This document shows, piece by piece, positions 1 to 5,324 of a stretch of DNA of 10,204 nt. Each line of letters starts with the position of its first letter. Position 1 is the stretch's first letter. The notes under the pieces were generated by a model, which was given only the letters and a program-made list of their open reading frames with translations, did no database searches and was not told the DNA's origin. Source of the DNA: Prevotellaceae bacterium UBA1743 (lineage in GTDB: Bacteria > Bacteroidota > Bacteroidia > Bacteroidales > Bacteroidaceae). Both the position numbers and the translations under genes were made by a program. The stretch spans positions 28,350 through 38,553 of the forward strand of contig DCHV01000056.1 in NCBI GenBank assembly GCA_002314945.1, in the 5' to 3' direction.

Positions 1-288
1 ATCAAGGTGCATATTGCAGGTCGTCTGAATGGTGCTGAAATGGCTCGCTCTGAGATGTTCAAGGAGGGTCGTACTCCTCTGCATACATTGCGTGCTGATA
101 TTGATTTCTGTCAGGCAGAAGCTCTGACAAAGGTTGGTTTGCTTGGCATCAAGGTATGGATTTGTCGTGGTGAGGTTTACGGTAAGAAAGACCTTGCCCC
201 CAATTTCTCTCAGCAGAAGGAGACCAATCGTAATTTCAATGGAAATGGTGGTAAGAACTTCCGTCGCAAGAAGAACAACAATCGCTAA
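1..288 (+). CDS. rpsC: 30S ribosomal protein uS3 (S3), 3' part
   Basis: The reading frame is open from the first base and ends at TAA 286-288, so only the last 95 residues of uS3 are present. uS3 lies in the head of the small subunit and helps form the mRNA entry channel. The visible part is the uS3 C-terminal domain, with GRLNGAEMAR, EGRTPLHTLRADIDF and the closing GIKVWICRGEVYG, all close to the E. coli protein. It ends in a hydrophilic tail rich in Asn, Gly, Lys and Arg (about 30 residues), as I recall for Bacteroidales uS3. An internal GTG at 7 is not the true start, because the conserved domain begins upstream of the window. rplP follows after 14 bases, the usual S10-operon order. Confidence 0.96.
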   Translation: MKVHIAGRLNGAEMARSEMFKEGRTPLHTLRADIDFCQAEALTKVGLLGIKVWICRGEVYGKKDLAPNFSQQKETNRNFNGNGGKNFRRKKNNNR

Positions 289-302
289 AATTCAGAATTA
301 TT

Positions 303-728
303 ATGTTACAACCGAAAAGAACTAAATATAGAAGGCCGCAAAAGAACCATTGCAAAGGCAATGCAATGCGCGGTAATCAGTTGGCTTTTGGTTCCTTTGG
401 CATCAAGTCTTTGGACACCCATTGGATCACTGCCCGGCAGATTGAGGCTGCTCGTGTCGCTATGACACGTTATATGCAGCGTGAAGGTCAGAGCTGGATT
501 CGTATCTTCCCTGATAAGCCAATTACTAAGAAGCCAGCCGACGTTCGTATGGGTAAGGGTAAGGGAGATCCCGTAGGATTTGTATTCCCCATTACCCCAG
601 GTCGCATTATTTTTGAGATTGAAGGCGTTTCCTACGATATCGCTAAGGAAGCCTTGCGCTTAGCTGCACAGAAGTTGCCTGTTACAACTAAGTTCATTGT
701 AAGAAGAGATTACGATAAAAACGCATAA
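303..728 (+). CDS. rplP: 50S ribosomal protein uL16 (L16)
   Basis: uL16 is a large-subunit protein beside the A-site tRNA and the peptidyl-transferase region. The 141-residue protein (E. coli 136) starts with the family's MLQPKRTKYR. It then carries FGSFGIKSL (about 29-37), TARQIEAARVAMTR (43-56), FPDKPITKKPADVRMGKGKG (69-88) and the C-terminal AAQKLPVTTKF, each matching a conserved uL16 block. The ATG at 303 is fixed by the invariant N-terminus. No Shine-Dalgarno sequence is visible; the upstream bases are A/T-rich. The stop TAA is followed by only two bases before rpmC. Confidence 0.98.
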   Translation: MLQPKRTKYRRPQKNHCKGNAMRGNQLAFGSFGIKSLDTHWITARQIEAARVAMTRYMQREGQSWIRIFPDKPITKKPADVRMGKGKGDPVGFVFPITPGRIIFEIEGVSYDIAKEALRLAAQKLPVTTKFIVRRDYDKNA

Positions 729-730
729 TT

Positions 731-925
731 ATGAAGATAGCTGAAATTAAGGAGATGACCACTGCTGATTTGGCAGAGCGTCTTCAGACAGAGCAGGCCA
801 GCTACACGCAGATGTTGCTGAACCATGCTGTTTCTCCTCTCGAGAACAACTCTCAGATTAAGGCTGCGCGTCGTACAATCGCTCGCCTTAAGACAGTGCT
901 CCGTCAGAGAGAACTTAACAAATAA
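731..925 (+). CDS. rpmC: 50S ribosomal protein uL29 (L29)
   Basis: uL29 is a small two-helix protein near the polypeptide exit tunnel, next to uL23, where signal recognition particle and trigger factor dock. The 64-residue product has the family pattern: MKIAEIKEMTTADLAERL at the start, a central helix containing LLNHAVSPLENNSQIK, and the closing AARRTIARLKTVLRQRE typical of the second helix. Length matches the family (about 60-70). The start lies two bases after the rplP stop (TAA-TT-ATG), with no Shine-Dalgarno sequence, suggesting translational coupling with rplP. Confidence 0.96.
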   Translation: MKIAEIKEMTTADLAERLQTEQASYTQMLLNHAVSPLENNSQIKAARRTIARLKTVLRQRELNK

Positions 926-927
926 TA

Positions 928-1197
928 ATGGTCTTAGACATGGAAGCAAGAAATTTAAGAAAGACAAGAACGGGTGTCGTTATCAGCGATAAGATGGACA
1001 AGACCATTGTAGTGGCTGCCAAGTTCAAGGAGAAACACCCTATTTATGGTAAATTCGTTGCAAAGACGAAGAAATACCATGCTCATGACGAGCAGAACGA
1101 CTGTCACAAGGGTGACACCGTTTTGATTATGGAAACTCGTCCTTTGAGTAAGACTAAGAGATGGAGAGTAGTAGAAATCGTAGAAAGAGCTAAGTAA
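928..1197 (+). CDS. rpsQ: 30S ribosomal protein uS17 (S17)
   Basis: uS17 is an OB-fold protein that binds 16S rRNA early in small-subunit assembly. From ATG 928 the product has 89 residues. It shows RKTRTGVVISDKMDKTIVV (about 11-29), HPIYGKFVAKTKKYHAHDE (37-55) and the C-terminal METRPLSKTKRWRVVEIVE, all diagnostic of uS17. Two in-frame starts are possible: ATG 928, two bases after the rpmC stop and matching the TAA-NN-ATG spacing of neighbouring junctions, and ATG 940, giving an 85-residue protein beginning MEARNLRKTR, which I recall as the common Bacteroidales N-terminus. Neither has a Shine-Dalgarno sequence. I give 928 for its spacing, but 940 is about equally likely. Confidence 0.96.
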   Translation: MVLDMEARNLRKTRTGVVISDKMDKTIVVAAKFKEKHPIYGKFVAKTKKYHAHDEQNDCHKGDTVLIMETRPLSKTKRWRVVEIVERAK

Positions 1198-1199
1198 TC

Positions 1200-1565
1200 A
1201 TGATACAGGTTGAATCTAGATTGGTAGTTGCAGATAATAGTGGTGCAAAAGAGTGCTTGTGCATTCGTGTACTGGGTGGTACCCGCCGCCGCTATGCATC
1301 TGTAGGTGATGTGATAGTTGTTTCTGTGAAGAGCGTTATTCCATCAAGTGACATTAAGAAAGGTACAGTATCCAAAGCCTTGATTGTACGCACAAAGAAG
1401 GAGGTCCGTCGTGCTGATGGTTCTTACATTCGTTTTGATGACAATGCCTGTGTCCTTTTGAATAACGCAGGCGAATTGCGCGGAAGCCGTATTTTTGGCC
1501 CCGTTGCTCGTGAGTTGCGTGCCGCCAATATGAAGGTGGTTTCACTGGCACCTGAAGTTCTTTAA
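1200..1565 (+). CDS. rplN: 50S ribosomal protein uL14 (L14)
   Basis: uL14 is a beta-barrel protein on the subunit interface, where it helps form bridges to the 30S subunit and contacts the site of ribosome-silencing and translational GTPase factors. The 121-residue product is nearly family-standard. It has MIQVESRLVVADNSGAK at the start, CIRVLGG (about 21-27), VGDVIVVSVK (35-44), KGTVSKALIVRTKKEVRR (54-71), FDDNACVLLN (79-88) and GSRIFGPVARELR (95-107). The start sits two bases after the rpsQ stop without a Shine-Dalgarno sequence. In E. coli rplN opens the separate spc operon; here the tight spacing shows no promoter between rpsQ and rplN, so S10 and spc genes are probably co-transcribed. 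Confidence 0.98.
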   Translation: MIQVESRLVVADNSGAKECLCIRVLGGTRRRYASVGDVIVVSVKSVIPSSDIKKGTVSKALIVRTKKEVRRADGSYIRFDDNACVLLNNAGELRGSRIFGPVARELRAANMKVVSLAPEVL

Positions 1566-1573
1566 TTTAAATT

Positions 1574-1579
1574 AAGGAG
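1574..1579 (+). promoter_or_regulatory. Shine-Dalgarno sequence of rplX, short spacer
   Basis: AAGGAG lies upstream of the rplX ATG at 1583 with only three bases between, shorter than the usual 5-9. It is part of the 11-base word AATTAAGGAGA at 1570-1580, which recurs at 1860-1870 before rplE. Most genes here have no such sequence. Confidence 0.7.
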
Positions 1580-1582
1580 AAA

Positions 1583-1861
1583 ATGAGTAAGTTACACATT
1601 AAGAAAGGCGATACAGTTTACGTCAACTCTGGTAACAACAAAGGCCAGAGCGGTAAGGTATTGCAGGTGCTCGTAAAGGAGCAGCGTGCCATTGTAGAGG
1701 GTATTAATCTGGTTTCTAAAAGCCAGAAGCCCAGTGCCAAATTTCCTCAGGGAGGAATTGTTAAGCAGGAGGCTCCCATTCAAGTTTCAAAGTTGAACCC
1801 GATTGTAGATGGCAAAGCTGTCCGTTCAACGGGTAAGGCTCGTAAGGTAACTGTTAAATAA
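1583..1861 (+). CDS. rplX: 50S ribosomal protein uL24 (L24), short C-terminus
   Basis: uL24 is an assembly-initiating large-subunit protein that binds 23S rRNA and sits by the tunnel exit. The 92-residue product begins with an intact KOW motif (KKGDTVYVNSGNNKGQSGKV, about residues 7-26), followed by the family blocks VEGINLVSKSQKP (38-50) and PQGGIVKQEAPIQVSKLNP (55-73). After residue 73 the usual stretch that repeats TGKA/RVG and ends in an SK-rich tail is missing or much reduced; the protein ends GKARKVTVK. Typical uL24 is about 102-106 residues, so it is roughly 12 short. The stop is clean and the next Shine-Dalgarno sequence follows at once, so I see no frameshift. The function is expected to be normal. 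Confidence 0.94.
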   Translation: MSKLHIKKGDTVYVNSGNNKGQSGKVLQVLVKEQRAIVEGINLVSKSQKPSAKFPQGGIVKQEAPIQVSKLNPIVDGKAVRSTGKARKVTVK

Positions 1862-1863
1862 TT

Positions 1864-1869
1864 AAGGAG
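1864..1869 (+). promoter_or_regulatory. Shine-Dalgarno sequence of rplE
   Basis: AAGGAG lies nine bases upstream of the rplE ATG at 1879 and begins two bases after the rplX stop codon. It belongs to the second copy of the word AATTAAGGAGA (1860-1870), also found before rplX. Confidence 0.75.
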
Positions 1870-1878
1870 ATCTAATCA

Positions 1879-2436
1879 ATGGCAAATACTGCAAGCCTAA
1901 AGAAAGAATATGCAGAGCGTATAGCTCCTGCATTGATGAAGCAATTCAACTATTCTTCTTCTATGCAGATTCCTGTGCTGAAGAAGATTGTCATAAATCA
2001 AGGTTTAGGTATGGCTACCGCAGATAAGAAGATTATTGAAGTGGCCATCAATGAAATTTCAGCCATCACAGGTCAGAAGGCTGTTGCTACCGTTTCCCGC
2101 AAGGACGTAGCCAACTTCAAGCTTCGTAAGAAGATGCCTATTGGTGTGATGGTAACCTTGCGTCGTGAGAGAATGTACGAATTCCTCGAGAAGTTGGTAC
2201 GTGTCGCTCTTCCTCGTATTCGTGACTTCAAGGGTATCGAGAGTAAGTTCGATGGTCGTGGCAATTACACCCTGGGTATTCAGGAGCAGATTATCTTCCC
2301 CGAGATCAACATTGATACCATCGATCGTATCTTGGGTATGAACATCACGTTTGTCACAACAGCCAAGACCGATGAGGAGGGTTATGCTCTGCTCAAGGAG
2401 TTTGGACTTCCTTTTAAGAACGCTAAAAACGACTAA
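1879..2436 (+). CDS. rplE: 50S ribosomal protein uL5 (L5)
   Basis: uL5 binds 5S rRNA in the central protuberance of the large subunit and touches the P-site tRNA and the 30S head. The 185-residue protein (E. coli 179) shows IPVLKKIVINQGLG (about 31-44), ITGQKAVATVSRKDVANFKLR (63-83) with the adjoining MPIGVMVTLR, LPRIRDFKGI (111-120), FDGRGNYTLGIQEQIIFPEI (124-143) and a C-terminal LLKEFGLPF, all uL5 hallmarks. ATG 1879 has a good Shine-Dalgarno sequence. rpsN follows after two bases (TAA-TT-ATG). In E. coli the spc repressor uS8 acts at the start of this gene; the 17-base gap here is too short to hold a comparable structure. Confidence 0.98.
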   Translation: MANTASLKKEYAERIAPALMKQFNYSSSMQIPVLKKIVINQGLGMATADKKIIEVAINEISAITGQKAVATVSRKDVANFKLRKKMPIGVMVTLRRERMYEFLEKLVRVALPRIRDFKGIESKFDGRGNYTLGIQEQIIFPEINIDTIDRILGMNITFVTTAKTDEEGYALLKEFGLPFKNAKND

Positions 2437-2438
2437 TT

Positions 2439-2738
2439 ATGGCAAAAGAATCCATGAAAGCCCGCGAGGTGAAAAGAGCAAAACTCGTGGCTAAGTATGC
2501 CGAGAAGCGTGCTGCATTGAAGAAGATTGTTAATACGGGAGATCCTGTGGAGGCTTACGAGGCTGCCCAGAAGTTGCAGGCTATTCCTCGCAATGCAAAC
2601 CCCATCCGTCTTCACAATCGCTGCAAGTTGACCGGTCGTCCAAAGGGTTATATCCGTTTGTTCGGTCTTTCACGTATCCAATTCCGTGAGATGGCTTCAA
2701 ATGGTCTGATTCCAGGAGTAAAGAAAGCAAGCTGGTAA
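2439..2738 (+). CDS. rpsN: 30S ribosomal protein uS14 (S14), zinc-independent type
   Basis: uS14 is a head protein of the small subunit that stabilises binding of late assembly partners. The 99-residue product begins MAKESMKAREVKR and ends FGLSRIQFREMASNGLIPGVKKASW in two joined conserved blocks, with NRCKLTGRPKG at about 60-70. This is the long form, like E. coli (101 residues). It has one cysteine (Cys62) and lacks the CxxC-CxxC zinc ribbon of the short 61-residue form, so it should not bind zinc. The start is two bases after rplE. Its 3' side is followed by the longest gap of the window, which carries a hairpin. Confidence 0.97.
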   Translation: MAKESMKAREVKRAKLVAKYAEKRAALKKIVNTGDPVEAYEAAQKLQAIPRNANPIRLHNRCKLTGRPKGYIRLFGLSRIQFREMASNGLIPGVKKASW

Positions 2739-2757
2739 TTATTAATTTTTAATATTG

Positions 2758-2772
2758 TCGGGAGAGTCCCGA
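2758..2772 (+). promoter_or_regulatory. GC-rich hairpin between rpsN and rpsH, function unknown
   Basis: In the 53-base gap between the rpsN stop and the rpsH start, TCGGGA (2758-2763) and TCCCGA (2767-2772) form a perfect six-base inverted repeat around the loop GAG. One G-U pair can be added at the base. It stands out because the rest of the gap is almost pure A/T. It ends 19 bases before the rpsH ATG. No run of T follows, so it does not look like a standard intrinsic terminator. It could be a protein-binding or mRNA-stability element, a partial attenuator, or chance. Confidence 0.45.
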
Positions 2773-2791
2773 TTAATTAAATTCATTTTAT

Positions 2792-3187
2792 ATGACAGAT
2801 CCAATAGCAGATTATTTGACGAGATTGCGTAACGCAATTCAGGCAAAGCACAGAATTGTAGAAGTGCCTGCGTCAAATTTGAAGAAGGAAATCACAAAGA
2901 TCCTCTTCGAGAAGGGCTATATCCTCAACTACAAGTTTGTTGAGGATGGACCCCAAGGTACCATCAAGATTGCTTTGAAGTATGACGCCGTAAACAAGGT
3001 GAATGCTATCAAGAAGCTAATCAGAATTTCCAAGCCCGGTATGCGTAAGTACACCGGTTACCAGGATATGCCGAGAGTAATTAATGGATTGGGTATTGCA
3101 ATATTATCCACTTCCAAGGGTGTAATGACCAACAAGGAGGCTGCCGATCTGAAGATTGGTGGTGAGGTTCTTTGTTACGTATATTAA
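2792..3187 (+). CDS. rpsH: 30S ribosomal protein uS8 (S8)
   Basis: uS8 binds the central domain of 16S rRNA and is essential for platform assembly; in E. coli it also represses the spc operon by binding its mRNA. The 131-residue protein opens with MTDPIADYLTRLRNA, has RISKPGMRKYTGYQDMP (about 78-94) and closes with LSTSKGVMTNKEAADL then GGEVLCYVY, a very close family match (E. coli 130 residues). The start lacks a Shine-Dalgarno sequence and follows the A/T-rich gap containing the 2758-2772 hairpin. Whether that hairpin serves uS8 autoregulation is speculation. Confidence 0.98.
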   Translation: MTDPIADYLTRLRNAIQAKHRIVEVPASNLKKEITKILFEKGYILNYKFVEDGPQGTIKIALKYDAVNKVNAIKKLIRISKPGMRKYTGYQDMPRVINGLGIAILSTSKGVMTNKEAADLKIGGEVLCYVY

Positions 3188-3188
3188 T

Positions 3189-3193
3189 GGAGG
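3189..3193 (+). promoter_or_regulatory. Shine-Dalgarno sequence of rplF
   Basis: GGAGG lies just after the rpsH stop and eight bases before the rplF ATG at 3202, an ideal spacing. It is one of four strong sites in the window. Confidence 0.8.
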
Positions 3194-3201
3194 AATAGAA
3201 T

Positions 3202-3771
3202 ATGTCAAGAATAGGTAAATTGCCCATTAATATTCCTGCAGGAGTTACGGTAAGTGTAAGTGACGCCAATGTTGTTACTGTAAAAGGCAAGAAGGGTGAG
3301 ATGTCTCAGCAGATTGATCCCTCTATCTTTGTCAAGATTGACAATGGTGTTGTAACTTTCGAGATTGACGAGAAGGCAGATGTAGATTGCAAGCAGAAAC
3401 AGGCTTTCCACGGTTTGTATCGTTCCTTGGTGAACAACATGGTGGTAGGTGTTTCTGAAGGCTATACAAAGCAGATGGAGTTGGTAGGTGTAGGTTATCG
3501 TGTGTCTAACCAGGGTAATATCCTGGAGTTCTCGCTCGGTTACACACATCCCATCATGTTGCAGCTTCCCTCTGAGATGAAGGTTGAGACTAAGTCGGAA
3601 CGTAACCAGAATCCTCTGATTATTCTGGAGTCTTGTGACAAGCAGCTTTTAGGCCAGGTGTGTGCAAAAATTCGTTCTTTCCGTATGCCTGAACCTTACA
3701 AGGGTAAGGGTATCTTGTTCGTGGGTGAGCAGATTCGTAGAAAGTCTGGTAAGTCAGCTGGTGCAAAGTAA
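3202..3771 (+). CDS. rplF: 50S ribosomal protein uL6 (L6)
   Basis: uL6 lies near the factor-binding (GTPase) centre of the large subunit, next to the sarcin-ricin loop, and is needed for late 50S assembly. The 189-residue protein (E. coli 177) has two related domains: MSRIGKLPINIPAGVTV and VTVKGKKGEMSQ in the first (1-36), GLYRSLVNNMVVGVSEGY (71-88) at the junction, and ELVGVGYRV (93-101), FSLGYTHPI and RMPEPYKGKGI (161-171) in the second. The tail RRKSGKSAGAK is standard. It has a strong Shine-Dalgarno sequence. rplR follows after 18 bases. Confidence 0.98.
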   Translation: MSRIGKLPINIPAGVTVSVSDANVVTVKGKKGEMSQQIDPSIFVKIDNGVVTFEIDEKADVDCKQKQAFHGLYRSLVNNMVVGVSEGYTKQMELVGVGYRVSNQGNILEFSLGYTHPIMLQLPSEMKVETKSERNQNPLIILESCDKQLLGQVCAKIRSFRMPEPYKGKGILFVGEQIRRKSGKSAGAK

Positions 3772-3789
3772 TTTTAAAACAGTAAGATC

Positions 3790-4131
3790 ATGACAAGTAA
3801 AATAGAAAGACGAGTTAAGATTAAGTTTAGAGTACGTAGTAAGATCTCTGGCACAGCAGAACGTCCTCGTATGTCTGTCTTCAGAAGCAATAAGCAGATT
3901 TACGTACAGATAATAAACGATTTGACAGGTACAACTCTGGTTTCGGCTTCTTCTCTCGGTATGGAGACATGCCCCAAGAAGGAGCAGGCAGCCAAGGTAG
4001 GTGAACTTGCAGCAAAGAAAGCTCTCGAAGCAGGTATTACCACCGTGGTTTTCGACCGTAACGGTTATTTGTACCATGGTAGAGTGAAAGAGGTTGCAGA
4101 TGCAGCTCGTAACGGTGGACTTAAATTCTAA
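3790..4131 (+). CDS. rplR: 50S ribosomal protein uL18 (L18)
   Basis: uL18 binds 5S rRNA and, with uL5, anchors it in the central protuberance. The 113-residue product has a basic N-terminus with KIERRVKIKFRVRSKI, then the core GTAERPRMSVFRSNKQIYVQ (about 21-40) and the highly conserved ending FDRNGYLYHGRVKEVADAAR followed by GGLKF. Length agrees with the family (about 113-120). The start ATG 3790 has no Shine-Dalgarno sequence. rpsE begins six bases after the stop. Confidence 0.97.
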   Translation: MTSKIERRVKIKFRVRSKISGTAERPRMSVFRSNKQIYVQIINDLTGTTLVSASSLGMETCPKKEQAAKVGELAAKKALEAGITTVVFDRNGYLYHGRVKEVADAARNGGLKF

Positions 4132-4137
4132 TAGGTT

Positions 4138-4650
4138 ATGGCAATTAATAAAGTTAAGATTAGTAGTGAAAGCGAATTGAAGGATAGATTGGTTGCCATC
4201 AATCGTGTCACAAAGGTTACCAAGGGTGGTCGTACCTTCACATTCTCTGCCATCGTTGTTGTTGGTAATGAGAATGGAATCCTCGGCTGGGGTCTTGGTA
4301 AGGCTGGTGAAGTTACCGCCGCAATCGCCAAGGGTGTAGAGGCTGCCAAGAAGAACCTCGTACAGATTCCCGTACAGAATGGTACAGTACCTCACGAGGC
4401 AACTGCACGTTTCGGTGGAGCACAGGTGTTGATTATGCCTGCCTCTACTGGTACAGGTGTGGTAGCAGGTGGCGCTATGCGTTCCGTTTTGGTTAGTGCC
4501 GGCATCACCGATTGTCTGGCAAAGTCTAAGGGTTCATCCAACCCTCACAACTTGGTAAAGGCTACTATTGCTGCCCTTTGTGAGATGCGCGATGCCAAGA
4601 CTATTGCCGAGAACCGTGGTATCACAGTAGAAAAAGTATTTAGAGGATAA
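4138..4650 (+). CDS. rpsE: 30S ribosomal protein uS5 (S5)
   Basis: uS5 lies at the mRNA entry side of the small subunit, contributes to decoding accuracy and helicase activity, and forms part of the spectinomycin site. The 170-residue protein shows INRVTKVTKGGRTFTFSAIV (about 21-40), the double-stranded-RNA-binding-like part and spectinomycin loop, then GWGLGKAGEV (50-59), AKGVEAAKKN (64-73), LIMPASTGTGVVAGGAMR (98-115) and the ending ENRGITVEKVFRG. The loop is intact, so resistance by loop deletion is not suggested. The stop TAA runs directly into GGAGG, the ribosome-binding site of rpmD. Confidence 0.98.
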   Translation: MAINKVKISSESELKDRLVAINRVTKVTKGGRTFTFSAIVVVGNENGILGWGLGKAGEVTAAIAKGVEAAKKNLVQIPVQNGTVPHEATARFGGAQVLIMPASTGTGVVAGGAMRSVLVSAGITDCLAKSKGSSNPHNLVKATIAALCEMRDAKTIAENRGITVEKVFRG

Positions 4651-4655
4651 GGAGG
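4648..4655 (+). promoter_or_regulatory. Shine-Dalgarno sequence of rpmD overlapping rpsE stop
   Basis: TAAGGAGG is a full-length match to the usual anti-Shine-Dalgarno complement. Its TAA is the rpsE stop codon, so a ribosome terminating on rpsE sits over the site. Seven bases separate it from the rpmD ATG at 4663. Confidence 0.8.
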
Positions 4656-4662
4656 ATTCAAC

Positions 4663-4839
4663 ATGGCAACTATCAAAGTAAAGCAAATCAAAAGCAAAAT
4701 CCATGCTCCTCGTACTCAGAAAGCTTCTCTGGAGACTCTGGGATTGAGGAAGCCCAACCAGGTTGTCGAGATTGAGGATAATCCTACTAACCGTGGTTTG
4801 ATCAATGCAGTTCATCACTTGGTTAAGGTGATTGACTAA
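4663..4839 (+). CDS. rpmD: 50S ribosomal protein uL30 (L30)
   Basis: This 58-codon gene starts at ATG 4663 and ends at TAA 4837-4839. uL30 is a small alpha/beta protein on the solvent side of the large subunit near the 5S rRNA region; it is present in most but not all bacteria. The product begins MATIKVKQIKSKIHAPRTQK, continues with LETLGLRKPNQVVEIEDNP (about 25-43) and ends LINAVHHLVKVID. This is the family layout: IxxxKS near the start, a TLxxLGLRK helix, and the RGxIxxVxHLV ending. Length matches the family (about 58-60). It sits in its canonical place between rpsE and rplO and has the strongest Shine-Dalgarno sequence in the window. Confidence 0.97.
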   Translation: MATIKVKQIKSKIHAPRTQKASLETLGLRKPNQVVEIEDNPTNRGLINAVHHLVKVID

Positions 4840-4872
4840 TTAGTAATTCAATTGTTAAATTAGATTGACGTT

Positions 4873-5319
4873 ATGAAATTAAATAATTTGAAACCTGCAT
4901 GTGGTTCTACGCATAGTCGTAGAAGACTTGGCCGTGGACCTGGTTCAGGTTTGGGTGGTACTTCTACCCGCGGTCACAAGGGTGCAAAGGCTCGTTCTGG
5001 TTACAAGAGAAAAATCGGTTTCGAAGGTGGTCAGATGCCTCTCCAGCGTCGATTGCCTAAGTTCGGCTTCAAGAATATCAACCGTGTTGAGTATCAGGCA
5101 ATCAATCTTTCTACCATCCAGAAGTTGGTAGAGAAGACTGGCTTGGACAAACTTGGTATGGAAAATTTTGTCGCTGCTGGCTTGGTGAAATCGTCAGAGC
5201 TCGTTAAGATTTTAGGCAACGGTACCTTGACATCAAAGGTTGACGTTACAGCAAATGCATTCTCCAAGTCTGCTGAAGCTGCAATTCAGGCCGTAGGTGG
5301 CACTGCTACAAAACTCTGA
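4873..5319 (+). CDS. rplO: 50S ribosomal protein uL15 (L15)
   Basis: uL15 is a large-subunit protein with a long N-terminal extension that threads into 23S rRNA; it is needed for late assembly. The 148-residue product (E. coli 144) begins MKLNNLKPACGS and has the glycine/arginine-rich extension RRRLGRGPGSGLGGTSTRGH (about 16-35), then ARSGYKRKIGFEGGQMPLQR (40-59) and the globular domain with LPKFGFKN. All are uL15 signatures. The start lacks a Shine-Dalgarno sequence and follows a 33-base A/T-rich gap. It ends with TGA, the only TGA stop in the window, and secY begins five bases later, the usual rplO-secY pairing. Confidence 0.98.
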   Translation: MKLNNLKPACGSTHSRRRLGRGPGSGLGGTSTRGHKGAKARSGYKRKIGFEGGQMPLQRRLPKFGFKNINRVEYQAINLSTIQKLVEKTGLDKLGMENFVAAGLVKSSELVKILGNGTLTSKVDVTANAFSKSAEAAIQAVGGTATKL

Positions 5320-5324
5320 TTCGA

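Noticed and set aside
2739..2757. TAATATTG before the rpsN-rpsH hairpin as a Bacteroidota -7 promoter element
   Set aside because: It has one mismatch to TAnnTTTG and no clear -33 TTTG at the right distance.
2758..2772. The rpsN-rpsH hairpin as an intrinsic terminator
   Set aside because: The stem is followed by TTAATTAAATT, not a run of T, and conserved operon genes continue immediately downstream.
3754..4395. A 213-codon open frame on the minus strand opposite rplR and rpsE
   Set aside because: It crosses two well-conserved plus-strand genes, has no family resemblance and is cysteine/threonine-rich, so it is a codon-usage shadow.
4840..4872. TAATT...AATTA inverted repeat in the rpmD-rplO gap
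   Set aside because: A five-base, all A-T stem with a nine-base loop has too little stability to support a call.
4901..5131. A plus-strand open frame in another phase inside rplO, and similar ones in secY and rpsD
   Set aside because: They overlap clear conserved genes in a different frame and look like low-complexity Val/Ser-rich shadows.
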